Source of the DNA: Rhynchosporium graminicola
Lineage: Eukaryota > Ascomycota > Leotiomycetes > Helotiales > Ploettnerulaceae
Direction: 5' to 3'
DNA length: 64,000 nt
NCBI GenBank assembly: GCA_900074885.1
Contig: FJUW01000001.1
Span: forward strand, 1,240,001 to 1,304,000
Shown here: positions 1-10,905 of the stretch, piece after piece
Numbering within the stretch: the first letter of the stretch is position 1
Layout of the letters: every line of letters begins with the position of its first letter
Made by a program: the position numbers and the translations under genes
The notes under the pieces: generated by a model
The model's database searches: none
What the model was told of the DNA's origin: nothing
What the model saw: only the letters and a program-made list of their open reading frames with translations

Positions 1-476
1 GTGCGCGATGCAGTATTCGTGGAAAGACCGAAAGTCGGGGTCGATTTCGAGGGTATCTTTCATCACGGTGAATCCGTCGTCAAAGGGAACGTTGAGAGAA
101 CCCCACATCTCTTCGGAGACCTCGCGGAAGGAACGCTCGCCGGTTTTGATCTGTTCGTCGAGGATGTTGCGGTGGGTGGGACCACACCCATGGGCATCGA
201 AGAGGATGTGGCCGGTATCTTGCATGAAGATGGTACCGTCAAAGTCTGGGCCAGATATTAGCAAAGTGGTTCGACGAAGTACATTCCCAAGATTGCAGGG
301 GACAGAGGAGGTGGTTTCAAGGTGTTAACATTGGAGGGTATGAAGGTACCTGAGAAACAAATGATCTTCCGCTTGGTATTTGCCATATTCTCCTTCTGAT
401 TCAAAGCCATTGTTGGTGTCGGGACAACAAGATCTTTGCTCTGAGGCATTGCGGGAGGACTGTCAGCAGCAGGCAT
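1..476 (-). CDS. HAD-superfamily phosphatase (MtnX/phosphoserine-phosphatase-like), 5' part
   Basis: Two exons are visible on the minus strand: 476-350 and 245 to the window edge. The intron at 349-246 (104 bp) begins GTACC, has a GCTAAT branch site and ends CAG. Joining them restores the class I HAD motif: residues around KIICFSDFDGTIF contain the nucleophile and acid aspartates of DxDGT. This is followed by DTGHILFDAHGCG. The family hydrolyses phosphate monoesters; fungal members of this type are usually annotated as 2,3-diketo-5-methylthio-1-phosphopentane phosphatase-like, but the substrate is not shown here. The start chosen is the ATG at 476-474; later in-frame Met codons (for example residue 31) are possible. 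The 3' end lies beyond position 1, so about 124 residues are seen of a family usually near 250. Confidence 0.85.
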
Positions 477-2337
477 ATTTGCAATATATATATATCCTCC
501 GTGGGTGGCAAAAGGAAGTAGTGTGTTGTGGGGATCTGCCTTCAGGTACGAAGACGAGGTTGTGCAGGCAAGTGGAGAACTTGCGGGATGGTAAGTGGAG
601 TTAGTTGTACAATGTGCCTGACTGGGGAGGACGACGCTGTAAGGAATTGGATGGAGAAAAGAAAGGAGAGGAAAGAAGAGAAGATGAGGATGGATGGGGA
701 CGGAAAGACTTCTTATCCCTCCCTCCTTCCCGACGTACTTGATACCCACCTGCCTACCTCTGGCTCTATCACTACCTATCGCACTGACACTAGAACGTGC
801 TCACCCGACAGCCAGCGGCAGGGGCATTTTGCCATCGACTTGTTCACGATGATAACAGAAATGCGGCGGTCAAGGCATCGTATTCGTGCTCGAGTAGTAC
901 GAACACCGGGACGTTAGACTTGCCTTGCTTGCATGTGCAGAAGTAAACAAGAATCCAAATACAATGCAGAGGCTCACAGGCTAGTCCCTTGGCCCGATCT
1001 GGAACATTGCCGATCGTCTAGGTCCGTACCTAGATAGGTACGAGTAGTCCTAGACACCAAATGGGTATTCCGCGCGCTCGCTCGTGCTCTAGTAGGTTGA
1101 ATGTCTACATGATTTGTGGAGATAAAAGAGACTGGAGAACTAGAGGGGCCTACTTGCTGACTAGACTGTTAAGTACTGTCGTCAGTCTAGACGTTGTTGG
1201 TACCCCTGTAGAGGGGCAGGAACTGTATACAAGTATACCATACCTTAGCTACCTGGGTAGGTAGTGTGGTGTGGTGTGTACTTGTGGTGTGGAGGGGCAG
1301 TACTTAGCTTAAGCCTAACCGATAAGAAAACGTTTAATCGAGGGCCAGGAGGCGATAGGAACGAAGGAGAAAGGCGCAAGGACCGCAGAGCAAGAAGTGC
1401 ATGTGCATGGGAAAAGAAATCCATAGCAAGATTTCCGAGTCGCACCGCAGGTCCGGAATCTCGGAAAGAAAGTGATAGTCGACTTGACGCAGAGTTTGCT
1501 ACTGTAAGATATAATGAAATGTCATGATAAGATAGAAAAGATGTCTAAATGTGGTGATGTCACAAGCCAAGCATTGTGTACCACTATCTCCATGTCCGCC
1601 TCCGCGCACATGCGAGGCAATGGGAATGCAGAATTCTCCGAGCTGTTCCCGCCCGTCAAAGGATTTGACGAGATGCAAGCACGGGCACGTACTGCGAGTC
1701 TGCCATTATTGAGAAATGAAGCTCACGATGGTGGGAACAGCACTAGCTGCCGAGTCAGGGTAGGGCATGGTGCTCGCATCTGAATCGAGGGGCCATCGCG
1801 GGATCATCGGTGAAGCTGTTATGATACTTAATGGGAGCACGTCAGTTTGTCGGTGTAGCACTTTCACTCCCAGAGCCTCTATACCACGCATCCACTACGC
1901 ATGAACCGTTCGTTGGGGGCGTCAGCAAGAGACAAGACATCACCATCTATTGCGGACCTTTGTCTCTGCTCATGTAGAGCTTAGCGAGTAAGGTATCTTC
2001 CGACTGGATCAAGGTCTGGTGATGTCAATATGCATCTGGAGGCTTCTGCATGCCCGGAGCTTTTGCTCAATTCGTACGACTAGGGCACAACATCGGGGAG
2101 CCGCTTGACACAGTGTGAAGATTGACATGAAATAAATATAACGGCTGATGTGTTTTGTGACTGTGATGGGGCACGGGTGACCAAGCGCTTGAATATCTGG
2201 ACGGTGCAATAGAGCCATCGGGTGATCGTGGTAATTCGATTGCGCCCTCTACCATTTTCTGAAATAACCTAAAGCACCAACTGTGAATTCCACCATTCCT
2301 GTACGCCACATATTCTATCGTCCGATTGGGCTGGGTA
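477..2337. other. Intergenic region, no gene recognised
   Basis: This holds the promoter side of the HAD gene and the 3' side of the coatomer gene. I see no reading frame with family motifs. Short palindromic runs of the TACCTAGGTA type occur near 1026-1042 and 1251-1263, followed by a GTGTGGT run to about 1280. No tRNA-like fold was found. Confidence 0.5.
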
Positions 2338-3384
2338 TTATGCTGCCGCCACTTTGGCTGAGTATTTCGTAGCCGCCTTATCGAATAATGATGCTTTCTC
2401 TTCGAGGTCTTGGAGGAAATGGTGGCTAGGGGCAGTAGATTGTAGATCACTAAAAACATCAATTAGCATACTCTTTTCAGGGACTCGAAAATGGCGAAAC
2501 TTACGCTTTCAATTGCTTCGCATCCTTGCCAGCAATAATTTCAAGGACAATACTATTGGCAATAGCCTCTGTATCCTTGGGATCCTTCGCCAGAGCTTGC
2601 TTCAAAGCAGCCTCTGCCTCTTCCAAGCGTCCAAGATGTATTTCCGCAACAGCTTGTGAGATCAAACTCTGATTTGAAGATGTCGATGGCGCTTGTGCGA
2701 GCTCTTCAAATACGTAGAAAGCTTGTTGGTATTTCTCTCCGCCCTGCTTCTGTCAGTAACTGCCCATCGTAGCAAATCCAAGCCCAACTCACAACCCGTA
2801 AGCCAACCCAAGACTCTGCCAAATTGACAAGTAGACTATCCTGAGCCCACCTCCTCGCAGTAGCTACCTCCTTAACTGCAAGATCGGTGCGATTCTGCTC
2901 CAAGTGGATTTGGACAATCAGAGCGACGGCCTCAACTACACATCCCATCAGCTTCTCCTACCCCGTCCAAAATCCAGAAACAAAACTTACGACTCCCCGA
3001 ATGTTTGCTTAACAAGTTCAACGCATCCTCACTCCTCCCCGCAGCCTGCAAAACGCTCCCTGCCAATACCAGCACCGTAGCATTCCCCTCCTCCTCACTC
3101 GCTAACTTCTCTGCCGTCTTCACAGCCTTCGCCTCATTGCCCGCCTTCCAATCCGCAAGCGCTCCCACAGCAATCAATTCAACATCTGACTCGCCTTGGA
3201 CATTTGCGATCACTTCCTCAGCTTGTCCGAGAGCGATCTGGGCTCGGAGAGAGATGATGCGGGCGGGGAGTTTGTTCTCGGGGGCTAGGCCGGCGGTGTC
3301 GAAATCGATGGCTTCTTGGAATTGGCCTTGGTGGAAGAAGTTGTGCAGGTTGAGGAGCTCGCCTTCTGCGGAAAATGGGTCCAT
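2338..3384 (-). CDS. SEC28: Coatomer subunit epsilon
   Basis: Four exons on the minus strand: 3384-2991, 2935-2793, 2743-2505 and 2449-2338, with introns of 55, 49 and 55 bp, all GT-AG. The joined frame is 295 aa, the normal length for epsilon-COP. The protein is a chain of TPR-like helices. Recognisable family stretches are the N-terminal MDPFSAEGELLNLHNFFHQG, the central ESWVGLRV-GGEKYQQAFYVFEE, and the C-terminal LEEKASLFDKAATKYSAKVA just before the stop. Epsilon-COP is the stabilising subunit of the COPI coat, working with alpha-COP in retrograde Golgi-to-ER transport. An alternative acceptor 6 nt upstream of exon 3 would add two residues (KQ). The gene looks intact. Confidence 0.93.
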
Positions 3385-3616
3385 GATGATTGCGTTGTGG
3401 GTTGTGGGAATTTGGTGGAAGTAGGTAGGGGGGTTCGCGGATACGTGTTTGAACGGAACGTGCTGGGCGGATCTTGCCGCGGGGAGGGATTTAGCGTGGG
3501 ATGGGGTGAGTGAAGCGAATATGGGGTCCTCGCCTCCTTCCTCTCCTCCTTCATCCATGCACCACATAGAGAACTATTGACAGCTTCTGAATTTCGAGCG
3601 TCTTCAGAATTTATGC

Positions 3617-4423
3617 TCAACACGTTGCAGCTCTTCTTAAAGAAGTCTTCCTATCGACCAAAAAGATTCGGATCTCTTGCAGTACCAGGTCCTTCCCACT
3701 GGTCGGACAGAGATGGGTTGGTCGTTTCCAACCTCGAAAGAGGACTCTACTTACTACGGGGGCAATTTGAGAGAATGTGTCGTTTTCTGTGAATGAATCT
3801 GGAGAACTGGCAATCTCTGAGTCATCAATCCTCAATTTATATCTCACCTCCTTCCAATATTCTCGCACTTCTTCTTGGCTTCTGGTGTCTCGTAAGCCAT
3901 ACTGTACCTCATGATACAAGTTCTCGAAAAGAATAGTATCCATCCAATTGCCATATTTGTCTTCTTCCTCTCTCAAGCATCTCATCAAAGGTTCACCTTG
4001 GAAGAATCGTCGATGCCTCTCAAACTTCTCTTCAGTCGTTTCCATGACGATGTCTTCTATTTCTGGCTGCTCCTCGGCGCTATCGGTCCCTCCAGCACTG
4101 CTTGCGGAAGTATAGTCGCTGCTGTCGCTACTCCATCTCGAGACTTCACCTTCGAATAGCTCTCCCGGCGCAATTTCCAGCATGGCCCAGTGGCTATCCG
4201 GCATGCGCAGGCCTATTTTGGGATATGGTTGGTGACTGGATGGTTCTGTTGGAATATGGATCTTCTTAAATGAGGCCGAAGGTTTGTCACGCAGGTTCAG
4301 ACCGAGCCCAGTGGGACTCACTTGCGCTATTGGGAGGATATTTGGTGCGTGATTCCATGCTGTCGTACTCTCCAGTTTGAATGTCCGTGAGAAAAAGGTG
4401 TGAGTGTCGATTTTTTTAATCAT
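3617..4423 (-). CDS. Hypothetical protein with acidic/serine-rich middle
   Basis: A single uninterrupted 268-aa frame starts at an ATG (4423-4421). I do not recognise a family. The N-terminal third is mixed and basic. Residues about 85-120 are acidic and Ser-rich (SSDSSDYTSASSAGGTDSAEE). Residues 125-200 are highly charged and probably helical. No signal peptide or membrane segment is evident. It is divergently transcribed from the kinase gene, across a 315-bp shared promoter region. Its clean frame and its position between two well-supported genes favour a real gene. The last 20 or so residues could be intron read-through. Confidence 0.6.
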   Translation of the reverse strand: MIKKIDTHTFFSRTFKLESTTAWNHAPNILPIAQVSPTGLGLNLRDKPSASFKKIHIPTEPSSHQPYPKIGLRMPDSHWAMLEIAPGELFEGEVSRWSSDSSDYTSASSAGGTDSAEEQPEIEDIVMETTEEKFERHRRFFQGEPLMRCLREEEDKYGNWMDTILFENLYHEVQYGLRDTRSQEEVREYWKEVRYKLRIDDSEIASSPDSFTENDTFSQIAPVVSRVLFRGWKRPTHLCPTSGKDLVLQEIRIFLVDRKTSLRRAATC

Positions 4424-4738
4424 TGTTATTGCTGTTTCAAGCTCTTGTGCTACCTATTGACATACACTCTTTATATCTCCTGACTAAAGCTCGTTTGGTC
4501 TCATCTCTTTATTCACCTCGATCTGTGCGACCCCTCAAGTAATATTTCATCAACAAGTTTTTGGGTTGCCAGAAGATTCACATGCTGTTGGCTTCCATCT
4601 ATAAAAGCACGTCGTCTCTCCTCCCTCTTCTTTCTTTGAACATTTTGCTATCCGAGCTCTAGACTTGTTCCCAACCACTGCTTGATACTTTGGTTCACAC
4701 TGCCTACAAGCTTAAATCTCGTTACATCTTGTTTCAGG
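4424..4738. promoter_or_regulatory. Bidirectional promoter region with TATA box toward the kinase gene
   Basis: This 315-bp gap separates two divergent start codons. A good TATA element, CTATAAAAGC, lies at 4599-4608, about 130 bp upstream of the kinase ATG at 4739. Pyrimidine-rich stretches (about 4614-4640) follow it, as is common before fungal transcription starts. A TTTCAG just before the ATG could be the acceptor of an intron in the 5' leader. Confidence 0.5.
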
Positions 4739-6408
4739 ATGCCGAACAGGAAGATCAGCACCCAGGCAAAGGGAAAGCTCAGAGCACTTTATCCCGAGCT
4801 GAGGATTCTGCCCGATGACTGGAATTTCGTCATCGATACGGATGAAGATGAAGTTTTTTATTACATCGCCACCGAGAAAAAGGAGGTTATAACTCGCGAC
4901 CATCCTAAGTTTGGGAAGCTGCCCGAACCCTGGATGTTCAAGATGGTAGGGGAAGGAACGGGCAAGGTACCCAAACTTGCATACTACAACAGAGAAACTC
5001 GCAAAACCACAAGAGCCGATCCTCGGTTTTCAGCCGACACACTTGAAAATCTTCGGAATATGGCACAAAGGACTGAAGGACTTGAAATCGCTTCATCGCT
5101 CAGACGGTCATGCAAAGCGGAGTCCATGGCAGATATGGATCGCCAGCCTATTGGGAAGACCAATATACGGTCTAAATATGAGATCATGCACACTATTGAC
5201 AGCGGCGACGGAGAAATCGGTGCAATGAATGGTGGTGTGTATGTCGTGAGAATCAGGGGACACACACGTCTCAGTGTAGAGAAAAGGTATTCTATGCTTC
5301 CCAGCTAAGTCCTGTTTTAGAGTCTGTCGACCTTATGAAGTGGTCATATCTGCTAACTCCGACCAGATTCAAATCTGCAGGTGATTGTTTGCACATGGGC
5401 TATAAAGAGACGGAAATGTTACGTCGACTAAAGCACGGATCTGTATCAATGTACACGGCTGGTTTCATTGACTTCCAGGCTAACATAGGATCAGTATATG
5501 TTGAGTTCTGCGATGGAGGGTCTCTAAATGATGTCTGGGACCAGTATAATTGCCGCAACACATGGGCACGTAAATATGAGGTACTGGACCAAAAGGTACA
5601 TCTTCCCGAAGGCTTTCTGTGGCACGTTCTCATCGGCTTGGTCGACGGACTCGCATACCTCGCAAATGGCCGCTACTATGTCTCTCAGGATGTCGAAGAT
5701 ACCGAGCCAGCCAAAGACTGGATACCAGTACTGCACCGAGATATAAAGCCCGAGAACATCTTGCTACGATCTCGAGACACCATCGGGAGTAGGAAGTATC
5801 CTTACTGTGTGCTCAGCGACTTTGGCCTAGCGACAGACGACCTTGGTGCCGATCACCCTAAAGCAGATCATGATCACCTCAGTGGTTTGCAGTGCGGCAC
5901 ACCTACATATTATGCCCCGGAGCTATGCTGGAACACACGGCTACAACCCTCTGAATATGAACAACAGAGAAAGTTCCCTCCTGGACCTGGTTCAAAGCAC
6001 ACCCGGGCATCAGACCTCTGGGCCGTCGGTGCATGTGTATTCAATCTAGCCATGGCCGAATCACCGGCCGAAGACGGAGGTATGGGGGGCAATTATCCTT
6101 ATGCGCACGCCATACTCCCTGTGCCGGACGGGGTGCCGAACAATATATGGTGGAGATCTCAAGCGTCCCGACGCAAGAGGCTTGATATCGGTGATGAATT
6201 AGGCTATTCACCAGAACTTCGCAAATCTATTCTTTACATGACGCAGTGGGATCCAGCGAAGAGACCAGGGGCTGCCCAGCTGGTACAGATACTTAAGAAG
6301 ATGGTTAAGGCTGCTGGACATGATCGCATGCCTCCTGAGGAGTTGCCGGACTGGGCGTTCAAAGTCCATGATTATCATAGCGCGATGCCTCGACCTGCCG
6401 AGGACTGA
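4739..6408 (+). CDS. Protein kinase with two N-terminal WW-like segments
   Basis: Two exons, 4739-5286 and 5367-6408, flank an 80-bp GT-AG intron; the product is 529 aa. Residues 24-58 (LPDDW...YYIATEKK...HPKF) and 61-97 (LPEPW...YYNRETRKTTRADPRF) each show the WW layout of a first Trp, a Tyr-Tyr pair and a closing Pro, although the second Trp position is replaced. The kinase domain runs from about 147 to 490: a glycine-rich GDGEIG (156-161), a candidate ATP-binding Lys182 in SVEKR, HRDIKPEN (catalytic Asp308), DFG (Asp324), GTPTYYAPE (APE at 356-358) and SDLWAVGACVF. All key catalytic residues are present, so it should be active on Ser/Thr. The glycine loop is unusually long and irregular. 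WW modules bind Pro-rich partners, so substrate targeting is a reasonable inference. Frame continuity across the intron is exact. Confidence 0.85.
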
Positions 6409-8097
6409 GTCTAAGTTTTAAGAAAACGGGAGTGATTGAGGATTTTTCTCGTCGAGCTAGTATATTCTTTCGTGAAGTAGGAAATGATAATACCGAGATG
6501 GAAATCTGGGAGTCACAAGCTAGGAAATAGTATCGGGTTTCTCTCCTCTCTCTCTCATACATCCTCGAGTCATGCAATATAGATAAGAGGTAAAAAATTA
6601 CTGGCCAAATTTTTTCGAAAGCAAGACTTTTACCTATATACATCTAATCTCGAATCATATCTTCTAATGTGCCTGACTGGTGTCATTCCCAGACGGTCAT
6701 ATATGGTATGAGTCCCGACCCATCGTCACATTTTGCGAACATGTGATCTTGAGATATGCAATATTTCCAAAAATAGATGATGATTAATGAATCTTACCTA
6801 CCGTGTAATAGAATGTCTCGCTGAAGCTCATGCGAAGATCGTAGTAGGCTACTAGGCACTTACCTACTGTGATATCGCCCTCGATGACGTAAAGCAGGGA
6901 GTCTCAGTCTCGATCCCGATCTTTGCTAGAAGCAAGGGTCTGATATGGAAATTGTTATTGGAGAGTTTGTATGCTGGCCTAGCTGTAAATTTGTGAAGAA
7001 GGTACTTACCTACCTGTGATCAAATCAAACTGACTTTGCACTCACATTTCGGTGTATCGGATCGTAGATTAGGGGGTGGTGTCGGAGTGCATGTAGGTGT
7101 TTTCTTTTCCTCCAGAAGCGAAGCTAGCCATGCCGCGTAAACAAAGACCGCCAGCCGGCTAACGACTTGAAGAACGCGTGCGTGCCTCGAATATGTCTTT
7201 TCCCAGCACCCGACGAATTGAAGAAAAATTCCGAAATGTTTGGATGGAATTCAAGAATACACTATCGGTAGGTACATATATCGAGTACGAGTTTTCCGTT
7301 CGTGCTGTGGTGGTAGATCCAATGGTAAGTCTATAGCATATGGTCAGGCCGCCTTTCTTCATGCGTTAGGCTCGGGCTACTTCGGCTCGTGCACCTACCC
7401 TACCTACTTGTGATAGAATTATATTGATGCTTAGTACTAGACAGGTGGCCGGAAAACTCTGCACTTGGTATGGTATGCCAAGTATACAGTGTACGCAAGT
7501 AACAGTGGTTCTAAGTACAGCTGTATCCATACCAATTTCTGACAACTTGAGCCAGATATCGAAGCCATGGAGCTCGAATGCAAGTCAAGTATTCTTTCCT
7601 TGGCGTAGGCATTCTCGAAAGTTGAGCTGTACTCGCTCGTAAAACAGGCTTCTCTTTGTTTCTAACCGAGGGGAATTTTTGATTGCTTTGCATTAGGGTG
7701 ATGGGTGATCAGTCCCATCTGGCTAGAAGTGTAATATATAAAAGCTTAACTTACAGATCAAATTAGGGCAGAAGAGCGGAGAAATTTGTACAGTCAGTCA
7801 GTCAACTATGAACATTTGTTTTTAGTTTCTGCTTTTCGGTTTACATACACTGTTTGATCCGATGAAAGAGCAGCTACTATGCTAACTTTCCGTGTATGAA
7901 GTCATTCGCACTTATTACACGAGGTAAGCTCTGCTTCGTATTGCGCATGCTAAAATAGCCAAAACAAGACAACAGGAGATTCATTAAGAGCTTGTAGTTC
8001 AGTTCCAGCTAGCGTTTTACACTTAATTGAGTCCACCTTTCATACCAACGCCGCCTCTCTCACCTCCACTTTCATCGCGACCATAGATGAGCTTTAG
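6409..8097. other. Intergenic region, no gene recognised
   Basis: I see no reading frame with family character in these 1.7 kb. TACCTAC-type short repeats recur near 6862, 7004-7014 and 7398-7408, and a (CAGT)n run lies at about 7791-7804. Confidence 0.45.
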
Positions 8098-10054
8098 TCA
8101 ATTTCTTCGCGTCGGGCAATCTCTAGAAAAGTGTCCTATTACATCGCACAAAAAGCACCTATCTCTAGCTCTAGAGCTCGACGGGGTCGCGCTCCCCTGC
8201 CTAGGAAGTTGACACATATGGGAAGGGTTCCACGACAGCTCACAGCTAAAGCATTTCTTGCTTTGAGCCAGTCCTTGAGGACGTCGTGGCGCTTCCAATC
8301 CTAGGGCTTGGGCAGCTGTCGGACCAGTGGCCGGGCTAGTCACAATTGTAGCAGTTTCCTTTCGAGGATGACGTTGATGGTGTTGATGGCATTACACTTC
8401 TTTTCTTTGGATGTGCGCATTGCCAGTACCAGTGATCAGGTTGACCGCAATTATAGCAGTTATTATTGTAAGAAGATCGTGCTGGAGTTCCGTTTGGCAC
8501 CGGCGTTGCCGTAGCTGCTGATTGAGAGCTCGAGATCGACAGGGAGTGAAGGGATGCGCTTAAAGTAGCAATACCATCGACAGGACTTGCTGGTACGGTC
8601 TTTGGACGCTCATCGTAAGCCCTGCCTAAAGCATCCTCGAAGCTAACAGCAAGTTCCTTGAACGCATCGTGTATAAGGTCTGGATACTCCCATCCCCTCG
8701 ACAACTGCGAGAACGACATTGCAAGATCTCCAATAAAGCGTGTTGTAATCTTCTCCATGCTCTTCTTCAATCCTCGAGACGTGCTCGCCAAATATCGGTT
8801 ACTCCATAGATCCGTGTATGAACCCTGCTGACACTGCACGAGATTTGGGATGTCGTCTTTGAGAAACTTGTGCGTCTGCCGGCTGGTGTGTTTGCTTAGC
8901 TCTACGAGCCCAGGCTCGGACCTTGGAAGCTCCAGGTGTGAACTGTCTCATGGCTTCGGACACGGCTAGTAGAGCATCACAGATGCCTCCTGATATATTC
9001 TGTTCGAACACACAGAACTTATAGAGATCGCACGAGCTTTGGGATGTATACGCTGGTGACACCATATGGGCAAAGATCTGTTTAAGACTCTTCAGGCCGT
9101 TGTCGAAGGATTTGGTATATGCGTGATATTTCTGAGTAGTGTTGTCTGTCCTGGTCTTCCGAAGCTCGCGACCTGTTTCTGGGTTAAGCTGCTCGCCATC
9201 TCCACCTTTGTCTATGGATAAGTCTTTAGTATGTAGTACCAAGAGTGATTGAGAAACAAACCTTGCATCAACTGAAACATTCTTTCTCGGCATGTTCTTC
9301 TCAGTTCGTCCATCCAGGCATCTTCCTGCCATTTTGTATTCAGCTCGCACAGCGCCTTGCATAGCTCCATGGCGAACAGTCTCCGGAAGCAGCTTTCGTT
9401 TGGGTAGTAATTGGCTATATAGCTAGGATGGAATCCGTTCACGACGCGGACAACATGGCCATTTGGTGATGTTAATCTATGGACCTGATTAGTCTTACCA
9501 AGCCCTTCGCCTGAAAATGAGAGACTGTCCTGACCATGGATCCGCCAGCACGCGAAGACTACCTTGGGCTTTTTCGCCTCTACCATTGAGAGGAACGTGT
9601 CATACGCAAGCTCCGCTTCGTTGGATAGTTTTTTCGGGGAGATCTTCTCGGTGATGAATGGGAACGCATCAAACACGCTGGTTGTCTCTAGACCTCCAGA
9701 GTCATTCATGAAGGCGAGTGACTTGTCTAGATAGGAAAGGGTTTCACATTGGTCTTGAACCTTTTTAAAGTCTGCAGTGAAGTCCTGTGACTTGGTGGGT
9801 TGCTGTAGCGCAATGATTAGACCACCTGTCATGTCTGGTTTGGCAAGCCATGAGGCGAAACCGATTTCGTGCTTAGTAGGGGAGGTCCGATTATCGCGGA
9901 TCAGGGTATTGCCAAAGTTCTCGATTATGTCTGTATGTTTGCCGACTCCATAGGCATTCTTCTGCTTACTCTGCTTAGCGTTCGGCAGATATTGCTTGAG
10001 GCGGTGGTCGACGGGGATTCCGTTACACAAGTGTTCAAAATTTGATGAAGCCAT
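8098..10054 (-). pseudogene. Broken CCHC zinc-knuckle protein with a glycosylase-like N-terminal domain
   Basis: Exon 1 (10054-9262) begins at an ATG and gives 264 clean residues. A 50-bp intron (9261-9212) joins it in frame to exon 2 (from 9211). Near 8905-8945 the natural-looking sequence moves to another frame (LVELSKHTSRQTHKF and onward), with no acceptable splice pair between, so a 1-nt indel is likely. That frame carries one complete CCHC knuckle (CYNCGQPDHWYWQC) and a second interrupted by TAG at 8338-8336 (CYNCD-stop-PGHWSDSC), the form CAG to TAG would give. A further frame shift precedes a third knuckle, CFLCDVIGHFSRDC, near the end. The N-terminal half has the order GGLIIALQQP, SVFDAFPF, KPKVVFACW, VVNGFHPSY, which reminds me of the uracil-DNA-glycosylase fold; that is only an inference. 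Zinc knuckles bind single-stranded nucleic acid. Confidence 0.6.
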
Positions 10055-10905
10055 ATGTCAGAACAATAGATCTATCTACAAACCTCCGTATCAACAGCAT
10101 ATTCATATATATACCAACAGTCAAGTATCATTTCCAAGTCCACCCAGCGTGTGGGACCGTAAGGCTGCGTAGCTGCCACGTACGTTCGCATACTGATGAG
10201 TAACAGCAGATCAACAAAGCCATGGCGCGTACAGCATGAAGCCCACCGCGAATCAAAATCGTGAGTGTGCGCCAGAAACGCCTTCGCCGTAGAAATGCAG
10301 CAGATACAGCCCGGTGCTATGGAGAGCATTTGTCTCTCTGCCGGGCTTATGAGTCGAGTATTCTAGATCTGATTACAAAGTGTCGTTCATGCTAGGTGCT
10401 GCAGGGGCAGGTAAAGTGACGTCCGATTTGCGAGCGACTGTTCGTTGCCCATCATCGAGTGTGGTCATGTACCTTGTGTCTAGTGGTGCTGTTTACCCTC
10501 CATAGTGAGATTTGTCCGAAAAATGCTGGACTTGTTCTCCTGGTGACTCTTTGCCTTCCATTTCCTTAGGAATAGATCTTTCAGCTACTTTAGGCGTCGC
10601 CGAATGTTTGAAGATCGTGCTGCTAGACACGTGCACTTGATTCGAGGGGAGAACGAGCTATTAAAGCTACCACAACGACCTACTGGGAAGGACCTGCCGG
10701 TTATTTGAACACTGCTGGTGGCCAGAACAGCTTGGTTTGATCTGGACTCTGGTCGATGCGATTTGGGAAATGCGACATTTCTGAACTGTAGATCTGTCTT
10801 GTACACAAATGATACTGAGAACAGAATGGGAAACTTGATGAAAAATCCTGGAGTGGTATTATTCCAAAATATCTTGTATTACGTTCTGTGTATATGTACC
10901 GCCCG
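10055..10905. other. Intergenic region, no gene recognised
   Basis: This lies between the 5' end of the zinc-knuckle gene and the 3' end of the Zn2Cys6 gene. Only short frames without family character are present. Confidence 0.4.

Noticed and set aside
1..261. Plus-strand open frame at the left edge
   Set aside because: It is antisense to the HAD phosphatase exon, which carries recognisable catalytic motifs.
4682..4738. Upstream extension of the kinase frame from a TTG
   Set aside because: It is non-ATG, has no domain content, and lies in a leader that ends in an acceptor-like TTTCAG; the ATG at 4739 is the better start.
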